Below, in pieces: positions 38,301-45,383 of a DNA stretch of 64,000 nt. A program made the translations under genes and the position numbers. Below the pieces are notes generated by a model. It ran no database searches and was not told the origin of the DNA. It saw nothing but the letters and a program-made list of their open reading frames with translations. The stretch is from Brachybacterium paraconglomeratum (GTDB lineage Bacteria > Actinomycetota > Actinomycetes > Actinomycetales > Dermabacteraceae). Position 1 is the stretch's first letter; every line of letters begins with the position of its first letter. The DNA lies in contig NZ_ML133853.1 of NCBI RefSeq assembly GCF_003994255.1, positions 279,474-343,473 of the forward strand. The letters run 5' to 3'.

Positions 38301-41300
38301 CGCCGACCTGGACGGCGGGCGTTGCACCACCTTCGCCTGCCCTGGGACGCTGCAGCGCAGCACCATCGCGCGGAGCTACTACACGGGCCTCTACCGCTCC
38401 GACATGCGCCGGGTCATCGCGCGCGAGCACACCGCGCTTGTGGAGACCCCGACCCGACTCGAGTACGAACAAGGGTTCAAGGCGAAGGACCCCGAACCCG
38501 GGCGGCCGAACGTCCTCGTCGCGACTCCCACCCTCGAGATGGGCATCGACATCGGTGACCTCTCCACTGTCATGCTCGCCTCGATCCCGCGCACCGTCGC
38601 CTCCTATCTCCAACGCGTCGGCCGAGCCGGCCGTCTCACCGGCAACGCCTTCGACGTCGCCTTTGTCGGCGCCCCGGGACGCGGAGCGAGCCTCTTCACC
38701 GAACCGCTCGACGTGCTCAACGGTTCCGTGCGCGCTCCCGGCGCGTACCTCTCCGCCGAAGAACTGCTGCACCGACAGTTCCTCGCCTTCCTCATGGACC
38801 GGATCGCGGGCGACGACCGGGTCGAGCCGCCCTCGCGCCACGTCCCCGTGCTGCGGTCCAGCGAGCCCGGCACCTATCTCGGCGCGGTCCTTGAGGACGT
38901 CGAACGCTTCGGCACGGACCGCACCGACGAGTTCCTCGCCACTTTCGAGAACGCCGACAGCCCCTGGCTCGGACTCGTCACCGACGCCGCCGAGTCCCTT
39001 CGCGAGTGGGCCACCGATCGCTCGAAAGGGTCGACCGGACTCGAGGGCACCGTCCACGGCGCCGTCCAGCGATGGAACGCCGAACGCGAGAAGTTGATCC
39101 GTCGGCGTGCGGCGATCGAACGCAACCTGCAGGACCTCGACCGCAACGCTGCTGCCCATGCCGACTCCGCAGCGGTCCGCGCCCAGCTCGAGGCGGAACA
39201 GACCCTGCTCGACATCCAGGTCGACGACCTCGACGGCGTCGACCAGGCCGCGGCCGGGGCCCGGAACGACGAGGTCGAGAAGGACCGGCGCCGGCTCCGG
39301 AGCAGCGCCGGCCGTCTCCGCGCTGAGGTCTCCGCCGTGGACACCGCCCACTGGGTCTCCGTCCTCGAGAGGTTCGGGCTGCTGCCCAACTTCACGTTGC
39401 TCGACGACGGGGTGACCCTCGAGGCGACGCTCATCTGGGAATCCGCCGACGGACAATGGCGCCACACGGGCGCCGCCTATGACCGCGGTGGTGCCAACGC
39501 TCTCACCGAGTTCGCACCCGGTGCCCATTTCTACGCCCAGGGCACCGAACTGGTGATCGACACCGTCGACCTCGGGACCGATGGGAGCGGCGTACAGCGC
39601 ACCGCGTTCTGCCCGTCCTGCGGCACCTCCGTCCCCATCGGGAAGACACCACCCAGCGGCTGCCCGGTCTGTCATGCGTCCGAGATCGCCGACGCCGGGC
39701 AGCACCTCGAGGTCGTCGATCTCCAGCGCGTCTACTCCACCATGACGCGCAGCCGCGCGCTCATCTCGGACCAGGACGAAGAACGCCACCGCATGTTCTT
39801 CGAGCAGGCGCTCACCGTCGATCTCGGGAGCTCCGAGACCCGTTCCCGCTGGTCGATCGAGGGTAAGGGGCTCGGGTTCTCGTTCCACCGGGATGCGGAG
39901 ATCACCCGCCTGAACCTCGGCCGTCCGCTCGACGCCGCCGAGGAGATCATGCTGGCGGGGGAAGAACGGAAGGTCGGTGGTTTCCTGCTCTGTGCCGAAT
40001 GCGGGCACCTCGACTCCGACACTGCAGGAAACGCCGCGAGGGATCACCAGGCCTGGTGCACGAAACGGTACGCCGCCGACGGTGAGAACAAGAGGGTCGT
40101 CCTCTCGCGGCGCCTCACCACCGAGGTCGTGCTGGTCTCACTTCCGTCCTCCCTGGCCGGCGGTGGTTCCGACATCGACCTCACCAGCTTCCGCGCCGCC
40201 GTGATGCTCGGACTGACCACCCGCTTCGGGGGTACCGTCGGGCACATCCAGGGCGATCTGATCTCCTCCCCGGGGCAGATGGGGAATCGCGCCCTCCTAC
40301 TCAGTGACACCGTTCCCGGGGGCACCGGGTACCTCGCCGAGCTCTCCACCCCTTCATCGGCCTGGGCGATCCTGGCGGAGTCGCTGAAAGCTCTGGAGAG
40401 CTGCGTCTGTGCGGATGGTTCGGCAGCTGCCTGCCACCGCTGCCTGCTCCCGCACGTCCCGTCGAGCGCGCGCGAGACGACGAGCAGGCAACGTGCGGCG
40501 GAGATTCTCCGGGAGTTCCTCGGTGCCGACGACCTCGACCCCGACGAGCCGAGGTGGCAGATCGCCGAAGGAGAGATCGACGCGGGGGACACTTTCGAGT
40601 CGAGCCTCGAGAAACGGTTCCGCCGAGTGTTCCACAGAGCCGTCACCGCACTGCCCGGAGCGTCGGTCGAGACTCGCAGCAGCGATGGTGGCGACATGCT
40701 CTCCATCCGGTTCGACGGCCGCTCCTTCGTGCTCAAACCGCAGGTCACGATCGCCGGAACCCGGCCCGACTTCATGCTCACCTGGCAAGGTTCCGACGTC
40801 ACCGGCGTCGCGATCTACACCGACGGCAAGGAATTCCACGCGAGCGCGACACATAATCGCCTCGCCGACGACGCCACGAAACGCGCAGTACTGAGAGAGC
40901 AGGGGTACCTCGTGTTCGGCGTGACCCACGCCGATCTCGACCGCTTCGAGCTCGCCCTCGACGATCGGCGGAGGGCCTCACCACCGCCACTCGTGGACGT
41001 CAACGTCGTGGACTTCGCGGAGATGCAGCACCAGATCACCCCCGAGATGCGCGACCTCGTCCTGGGGACCGCCCTCGATCAGGTGCTCGGCGTGATCCGA
41101 CACGGTGGCACGACCCCCCACCGGTCGATCGCGCGGATCCTACCGAAGTTCCTGATGCGGAGGGAGGACGTCGTCCGCATCGATCCGGGCACCGCCGCGG
41201 CCGACGCCACCGAGCTCCTGGACGGCGGGACCGACGGAATGCTCAGGCGACGTCAGGACGGCGCTATGGGTGTGGTGCGGCGCCAGGACGCGTTGGTCGC

Positions 41301-42144
41301 GCTCGCGGACCTCAGTTCGGGAGGCATGCTGACACTGGTCCTCGACGATCGCGACGAGGCCGTGGATTCGAGCGACTTCGCCGAGGCATGGCACGGTTGG
41401 CTGCAGCTGGCGAACCTGCGCCAAGGTGCCGCGTTCGGGGCCGAGCTTGACGCCACGACCTGGAGCCGGGTGCGCGGCGCACTGCGCACCGACCACGTGC
41501 CCCTCACGGACGAACGGCCCAGCCCGAAGAAACACGTACCGAAACAGCGGGCAGGGTCACCGGAAGCACAGCCGTCCGGCATCGCTCCCGAGTGGCAGGA
41601 CCTCATCGACGCCGCCGTCTCCGACGAGGAACGTGACGCGCTGGCGGTCCTTGCGCGAGCCGGCGTCGCAGAACTGCCGATCGTGGGCGAGGAGCACGGC
41701 AGCGCAGGCCTCATTCTCGACCTCGCCTGGCCGTCCAGGAAGATCGCGGTGGCGCTGGAACCCTTGGGAGCCGCGGATCGCGCGGCGTACGAGACCGAAG
41801 GGTGGACGGTCCACGAGAACGACGTCGACCAGGCAGTAATCGAGCTCCGGCAGGAAGCCTCCGGCGCCGTGGCGGCGTGGCAGCCTCTGATCGATGATGC
41901 TGTCTCCGACCAGGAGCGGCAGGTCCTGCAGCTCCTGGCGACGGCCGGGATCGAGCAACTACCTGCGGTCGGGGAGGAGCACGGAACTGCCGGGGTGATC
42001 CTCGACATCGCCTGGCCGGACCTGAAGAAAGCGGTGGTTCTCGACGAGATCGAGGCCGATGACCAGGCTGCGTACGAAGCCGAGGGCTGGACGATCGTCG
42101 GGCCGGACGCGAAAGATCTCGTCGGCCGTCTGGGACTGACATGA
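35344..42144 (+). CDS. Giant DEAD helicase with DUF1998 and C-terminal repeats (DruE/MrfA-like)
   Basis: A 2266-aa SF2 helicase. Walker A is TTGTGSGKTEAF (Lys123), the DExH box is D248-E-F-H followed by TYDGAQGTD, SATLGDD follows, and motif VI is YLQRVGRAGRL. Zinc-type Cys pairs occur (CPAC, CPEC/CPG, CPSCG/CPVC), with a charged coiled coil around residues 1240-1335. DUF1998 follows, with GGTGYLAELS and CVCADGSAAACHRCLLPH. At about 1800-1865 is a restriction-enzyme-like segment (RPDFMLTW, then YTDGKEFHAS and KRAVLREQGYLVFGV). The last ~180 residues are two copies of a ~95-aa unit. The overall plan matches the DUF1998 helicases of Druantia (DruE) and MrfA, not the two-gene DrmA/DrmB. ATG 35344 with a G-rich Shine-Dalgarno is chosen; GTG 35326, overlapping the previous stop, is an alternative start. 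Confidence 0.83.
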   Translation: MSELLPTRQAWDLRRAITEYVTTAVSLSDPAVDAALQEFLTRDDRGIFLGPYIRTRLPFTGDTAGTDSVPPLDGLPDWFTPYAHQAAAFRRLSTNPALPGTRDEFGLRLPEPTIVTTGTGSGKTEAFLWPVLDHVARARAEGVGGIKALILYPMNALANDQAGRLARTLTDDPRFKSVTAALYTGEASLSSRTTVTPEGLITAREVIRSDPPDILLTNYKMLDQLLLRSADRPLWEQSARSLRYLVLDEFHTYDGAQGTDVAMLLRRLRLVLERRAPERVHVTPVATSATLGDDADPSEMLNFAQTVFGTRFTREAVVTESRVGLDAFAARSGDALRRALERAGDGMMSLTPRTLTPAEMRELRDRHLGPGGALTGPEHITQDVLDALWEATRSVDGNERDVPVSTIVDSSGFSAADLLVAHPTVQEILEATSTAATSLPDLARRCFPAVLDDRAARAFVTLSLAALSHLRAKAGRNEFPSLEAHLWIREVSRIDRAVTSTPAFQWSDTPDPDDDRALPAIYCRHCGRSGWGVSVANVGDTLDTRPHRVRQDQVRRNGRFRALILDPRTDPVPPDGARRNSRRWLDLPGETLQSAPPAADDLEADVVPVLVHTGPDAEKDSLADTCPACRERDGIRFVGSRIATLLSVSLSSLFGTADLDPTEKKALVFTDSVQDAAHRAGFVEARSHTLTLRSAVHGALTEEVEPLGTIVERLLADAQTPEHRYRLLHPSIADHDAVRPFWTSTANRAARRNAEKPVRRRLQFDLALEFGLTGQVGRTLAMTGNAAASVLLTDQESAAVSAPALEILTADGDLFTEQHADEARLWVRGILERIRQRGAIAHHWFQPFRRHGGMHFHLWGGRPDRDVMPAFPNGRSLPGFPALGRRASKSLFEDATAPGSWYADWTARVFGIERRRAASLIRPLFETLALEGILEPLATKTAPDATSYALPPERVVIGSRGDDGTDTPVLRCPECTTVVTGTDDHLADLDGGRCTTFACPGTLQRSTIARSYYTGLYRSDMRRVIAREHTALVETPTRLEYEQGFKAKDPEPGRPNVLVATPTLEMGIDIGDLSTVMLASIPRTVASYLQRVGRAGRLTGNAFDVAFVGAPGRGASLFTEPLDVLNGSVRAPGAYLSAEELLHRQFLAFLMDRIAGDDRVEPPSRHVPVLRSSEPGTYLGAVLEDVERFGTDRTDEFLATFENADSPWLGLVTDAAESLREWATDRSKGSTGLEGTVHGAVQRWNAEREKLIRRRAAIERNLQDLDRNAAAHADSAAVRAQLEAEQTLLDIQVDDLDGVDQAAAGARNDEVEKDRRRLRSSAGRLRAEVSAVDTAHWVSVLERFGLLPNFTLLDDGVTLEATLIWESADGQWRHTGAAYDRGGANALTEFAPGAHFYAQGTELVIDTVDLGTDGSGVQRTAFCPSCGTSVPIGKTPPSGCPVCHASEIADAGQHLEVVDLQRVYSTMTRSRALISDQDEERHRMFFEQALTVDLGSSETRSRWSIEGKGLGFSFHRDAEITRLNLGRPLDAAEEIMLAGEERKVGGFLLCAECGHLDSDTAGNAARDHQAWCTKRYAADGENKRVVLSRRLTTEVVLVSLPSSLAGGGSDIDLTSFRAAVMLGLTTRFGGTVGHIQGDLISSPGQMGNRALLLSDTVPGGTGYLAELSTPSSAWAILAESLKALESCVCADGSAAACHRCLLPHVPSSARETTSRQRAAEILREFLGADDLDPDEPRWQIAEGEIDAGDTFESSLEKRFRRVFHRAVTALPGASVETRSSDGGDMLSIRFDGRSFVLKPQVTIAGTRPDFMLTWQGSDVTGVAIYTDGKEFHASATHNRLADDATKRAVLREQGYLVFGVTHADLDRFELALDDRRRASPPPLVDVNVVDFAEMQHQITPEMRDLVLGTALDQVLGVIRHGGTTPHRSIARILPKFLMRREDVVRIDPGTAAADATELLDGGTDGMLRRRQDGAMGVVRRQDALVALADLSSGGMLTLVLDDRDEAVDSSDFAEAWHGWLQLANLRQGAAFGAELDATTWSRVRGALRTDHVPLTDERPSPKKHVPKQRAGSPEAQPSGIAPEWQDLIDAAVSDEERDALAVLARAGVAELPIVGEEHGSAGLILDLAWPSRKIAVALEPLGAADRAAYETEGWTVHENDVDQAVIELRQEASGAVAAWQPLIDDAVSDQERQVLQLLATAGIEQLPAVGEEHGTAGVILDIAWPDLKKAVVLDEIEADDQAAYEAEGWTIVGPDAKDLVGRLGLT
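41593..42144 (+). repeat. Tandem ~95-aa protein repeat at the helicase C-terminus
   Basis: Two in-frame units start at Trp codons 41593 (residue 2084) and 41878 (residue 2179), an interval of 285 nt or 95 codons. Shared landmarks are W-Q-x-L-I-D, AVSD-x-ER, VGEEHG-(S/T)-AG, I-LD-x-AWP, and AAYE-x-EGWT. The copies have diverged at many positions, so this is an old duplication. The unit has the strand-helix pattern of a small alpha/beta domain with conserved Glu-Glu-His and Asp, which could be a nuclease-like half-domain or a binding module; I do not recognise it. Confidence 0.85.
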
Positions 42145-42160
42145 CAAGGAAGGACGGACG

Positions 42161-44539
42161 ATGAAGTCGAACGTGATCCTCGATTCCGAGATGTTCACCG
42201 ATCTCGAGAACCGCTTGTTCGGCAAGGTGCAGTCGACCATCAAGAAGCTGAGGAACGACTGGCGCTCCCCGGGACTCCACGTCGAGCCCATCGAACAGGC
42301 GAGAGACCCACGGGTGCGGACCGCGCGGGTCAATCAGCAATATCGTCTCGTCCTGTTCCACCTGGAGGAGAGCCCGCGGGACGTCTTCTTCGTCGAGGGC
42401 GTCTACAACCATGACGATGCCTATGACGTCGCCGGAAGCAAGTTCCTCAGGGTCAACGACGTGTCCGGACAGGTCGAGGTGCGGGACCGCCGAGAAGACC
42501 CTGGAGCACGCGATCGCATCAAGGCCGCGACCGATTCCGAGGTCAAACGACGCGCAGCAGCGCTCGCCGCGGCCCAGCAGGCAAAACGCGAGATGGAAGA
42601 CGCTGCCCGACGAGACGCCGAGCCTGCGCACGACACGGCGGGCGCCGGTGGGGGAGACGGAGACGGCACACCGGTACGGACCACCACGTCGAGCGGTCCC
42701 GCTCTGCACCTCTCCGTCGAGGATCTCGTCGCCGTCCTCGGGATGGACCAGGAGATCGCCGAGCGTGCCGCCGTGGCCGGTGATGACGAACTTCTCGACA
42801 TCGCGAACGACGCGCCGCGCTGGCAGGGCGACGCGCTGATCGAACTCGCCACCGGGAAGTCGATAGAGGAGGTCAAAGACGCGTTCCGGACCGAGGTCAC
42901 CGGTGGGACGTCCGCGGATGTCCCGACCGACAGCGACGATGTCCTGAAGGCGATTCGCTCCGGCTCCTCGAGGAGCCGGTTCCTGATTCTGGACGAGGAC
43001 GAGGAGTACGCAGAGGTCCTGGAACACGGGGACTTCGCCGCCTGGCACGTCTTCCTGCATCCGGATCAGCGGCGTTACGTCGATCTCGAGAGCTCCGGCC
43101 CCTTCCGGCTCACCGGAGGGGCCGGGACCGGCAAGACCGTGGTCCTCATCCACCGTGCGGTCCGTCTGGCGAGTGGACGGACTCCCCCTCCCCGTATCGT
43201 GCTCACCACGTTCACCCGAGGGCTCGCAGAATCCCTCAAGCGGCAGCTCCGTTCGCTCGATCCTGAGTACCAGGCGGCGAGGCACCCGGGGGATCCCGGT
43301 ATCTACGTCGGTGGCATCGACCAGATCTCCCGATACGTCGTCAACGGAGCGCCGGACAAGCGACGCGTGATGGCAGACGTGCTGGGATGGGGACAGGACG
43401 CCCTGCCGCGTCTGGGGCGGCCTGCCCAGGACTGGGAGCGTGCCATCAGTGATGCCGGCGGAGATCTTCCCGATCAGCTCCGGTCCCATCACTTCTTCGC
43501 GACGGAGTATGCGGAGATCGTACTTCCACAGCGCATCCTCTCCGAGAGGGACTACATGCGTGCCGGTCGCGCCGGTCGCGGGACCAAGCTCGGGCGCCTC
43601 CAGCGACGAGCGGTCTGGACCGTCATCGCGCGATACCGTGACGAAGGGATGCGCAATGCCGTCCTCGACTGGGACGAGCTCTCCGCGGTCGCGGCACGCG
43701 CACTCGACGTCGTTGCCGAGAAGGGGGAGGCACGCCCCGTCGACCACCTGCTGATCGACGAGGCCCAGGACGCCCGCCCGCCGCACTGGCAGATGTTCCG
43801 CGCGATCACCACCGAAGGGCCCGACGACCTGTTCATCGCCGAGGACTCACACCAGCGGATCTATGGGAACCGCGTGGTCTTGAAGCGGTACGGCATCGGA
43901 ATCGTCGGCCGATCACGGCGCCTGCGCCTGAACTATCGCACCACGGCCGAGAACCTCCGTTTCGCTATGGCCGTGCTCGCCGGCGGTGAGTACCAGATCT
44001 CCGACGCCGAGGAGGGAGCGTACGAAGAGCACGGTGGAAGCTACCGTTCGGCGCGCAGCGGACCGGCGCCGCACTTGCTCCGCTCGGAGACACTCACCGA
44101 CGAGTACGACACGATCGCCCGCCTGGTCCGGCAGTGGGTCGAGGAGATGGCGGAGGACGGGCTCGACCCGTCGAGCCTGGGGATCCTCACCCATGAGAAG
44201 TACCGCGCGGCAAACCTCGTCGCAGCGCTCGGGGAGCGCGGGATCCGGATCCGTCACCTCGACCGTGAGGCGCCGACAGACGGTCTGCCGCTGGTCCTGA
44301 CGCTTCACACCGCCAAAGGCATGGAGTTCTCCCGCGTGATCCTCTTCGGGATGAGCGCAGAGTCCATCCCCTCGAACCGTCGCGGATTGGACTACGACGA
44401 GGACGCGCTGCATCAGGCCCAACAGCGGGAGAGATCGCTGCTCTACGTCGGCGCCACCCGTGCGCGGGACCATCTCGCCGTCTCCTGGAATGCTGAGCCC
44501 AGCGAGTTCATCGCGCCGGCGCTGGAGGACGGGGCCTGA
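42161..44539 (+). CDS. RelE/ParE-like domain fused to UvrD-type helicase
   Basis: A 792-aa fusion. Residues 1-110 (LENRLFGKVQSTIKKLRNDW ... QYRLVLFHLEE ... DVFFVEGVYNHDDAY) have the RelE/ParE toxin-fold pattern with the typical Arg-rich strand and the VYNHDDAY end. A charged linker follows, then an SF1 helicase: Walker A GGAGTGKTVVLIHR (Lys325), VDHLLIDEAQDARPPHW, LNYRTTAENLRF, HTAKGMEFSRVILFG and YVGATRARDHLAVSW. It starts 16 nt after the giant helicase gene, with AAGGAAGGACGG upstream. In related proteins the RelE-like part may be a degenerate toxin that positions the helicase, or an RNase activated by DNA unwinding; neither is shown here. It is the fourth gene of the tightly packed right-arm core. 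Confidence 0.83.
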   Translation: MKSNVILDSEMFTDLENRLFGKVQSTIKKLRNDWRSPGLHVEPIEQARDPRVRTARVNQQYRLVLFHLEESPRDVFFVEGVYNHDDAYDVAGSKFLRVNDVSGQVEVRDRREDPGARDRIKAATDSEVKRRAAALAAAQQAKREMEDAARRDAEPAHDTAGAGGGDGDGTPVRTTTSSGPALHLSVEDLVAVLGMDQEIAERAAVAGDDELLDIANDAPRWQGDALIELATGKSIEEVKDAFRTEVTGGTSADVPTDSDDVLKAIRSGSSRSRFLILDEDEEYAEVLEHGDFAAWHVFLHPDQRRYVDLESSGPFRLTGGAGTGKTVVLIHRAVRLASGRTPPPRIVLTTFTRGLAESLKRQLRSLDPEYQAARHPGDPGIYVGGIDQISRYVVNGAPDKRRVMADVLGWGQDALPRLGRPAQDWERAISDAGGDLPDQLRSHHFFATEYAEIVLPQRILSERDYMRAGRAGRGTKLGRLQRRAVWTVIARYRDEGMRNAVLDWDELSAVAARALDVVAEKGEARPVDHLLIDEAQDARPPHWQMFRAITTEGPDDLFIAEDSHQRIYGNRVVLKRYGIGIVGRSRRLRLNYRTTAENLRFAMAVLAGGEYQISDAEEGAYEEHGGSYRSARSGPAPHLLRSETLTDEYDTIARLVRQWVEEMAEDGLDPSSLGILTHEKYRAANLVAALGERGIRIRHLDREAPTDGLPLVLTLHTAKGMEFSRVILFGMSAESIPSNRRGLDYDEDALHQAQQRERSLLYVGATRARDHLAVSWNAEPSEFIAPALEDGA

Positions 44540-44545
44540 GGTGAG

Positions 44546-44565
44546 GCGGAAACAGGAGTTTCCGC
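44546..44565 (+). promoter_or_regulatory. Small hairpin after the helicase stop
   Basis: GCGGAAAC and GTTTCCGC form a perfect 8-bp stem around the loop AGGA, starting 6 nt after the stop codon of the RelE-UvrD gene and about 65 nt before the next gene. There is no T-run, so it is not a standard terminator. It could lower or stabilise downstream expression of the two following genes. Short stems of this kind also arise by chance. Confidence 0.35.
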
Positions 44566-44630
44566 GACGAATGTCCGAACCGACCGATAGAACTGGTCAC
44601 GACGGAAGTACCGAAACCGAAGGAGAGACG

Positions 44631-45317
44631 ATGTCCGACGAGAAGGTTCAAGCACTGGTCGCCGAGGTGGCGAAGCTCGACGACGCGGAGTTCACCGCCT
44701 ACAGCGGAGGGTGGAAGGGGAACATCGGGACTGCGCTGGTCGACGCTGTCTTCTCCATTCGTGCGAGGTATCAGGCCGAGGACCCGGCCAAGGGCGTCAT
44801 CGGACGTTTGAGGGCCTTCAACGAGAAGCACCCGGAAGCGATGAACGACCTCTCGGCATTGGCATCCCTCGGTGAGCAGGAGCTCATCGACATCATGGGG
44901 CGCGGGGTCACCGGGAAGCAGACCAAGGCGGCTTGCGTGGTCGAAGCCGCCGAGGCACTTCGAGCCCTCGAACCGGCGATCGTGACCGCTGCCGACCTCC
45001 TGGCGGCAGATCCCTACGCCGTGAAGAAGGCATACACCGGCGTGGACGGGCTGGGCTGGGTCACCTGCGAGTACTTCCAGATGCTGCTCGGTAAGCCCGG
45101 GGTCAAGGCCGATCGGATGATCGTGCGCTTCGTCAATGCTGCACTGGCCAGGGCAGGCTTCGACGAGGTGGGTCCGAGTGAAGCACACGGACTCGTGGCC
45201 CAGGCCTTCGAGATTAATGACCGGGGCGCGGCGTCGCTCACGCACTACGAGCACGCGATCTGGCGCGCCAAGGGCGAGCTCGCGGTCGAGGACGACGAGC
45301 CCGATCCCGACGCCTGA
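44631..45317 (+). CDS. Helix-hairpin-helix (HhH-GPD fold) protein
   Basis: A 228-aa, almost entirely helical protein. Around residues 138-170 is GLGWVTCEYFQMLLGKPGVKADRMIVRF (given here only as landmarks GLGWVT, LLGKPGVK and ADRMIVRF), the helix-hairpin-helix plus helix of the endonuclease III/DNA glycosylase fold, with the Asp of ADRMIVRF in the position of the catalytic Asp. The usual C-terminal 4Fe-4S cluster is absent. Related actinobacterial proteins are uncharacterised. It lies about 90 nt downstream of the RelE-UvrD gene in the same direction, with AGGAGAG seven bases before the ATG. Possible role: recognising modified or damaged bases produced by, or evading, the system. Confidence 0.62.
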   Translation: MSDEKVQALVAEVAKLDDAEFTAYSGGWKGNIGTALVDAVFSIRARYQAEDPAKGVIGRLRAFNEKHPEAMNDLSALASLGEQELIDIMGRGVTGKQTKAACVVEAAEALRALEPAIVTAADLLAADPYAVKKAYTGVDGLGWVTCEYFQMLLGKPGVKADRMIVRFVNAALARAGFDEVGPSEAHGLVAQAFEINDRGAASLTHYEHAIWRAKGELAVEDDEPDPDA

Positions 45318-45383
45318 CCCGCGACGAACCGGGGGTGCCGCGATCCCGCCCCCATCGACCGAATGACCTGAGGAGCCCACACT

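Noticed and set aside
35344..42144. Plain Druantia assignment of the right arm
   Set aside because: The DUF1998 helicase is DruE-like, but no other Druantia proteins are recognisable, and the partners are an SNF2 helicase and an adenine methylase. Kept as DruE/MrfA-like only.
21352..44539. BREX system
   Set aside because: The giant methylase resembles PglX, but no PglZ phosphatase, BrxC ATPase, BrxA or BrxB is present.
44460..44630. Upstream in-frame extension of the HhH protein
   Set aside because: It would overlap the end of the RelE-UvrD gene and adds Arg/Ser-rich sequence; ATG 44631 has a clear AGGAGAG and begins the conserved helix.
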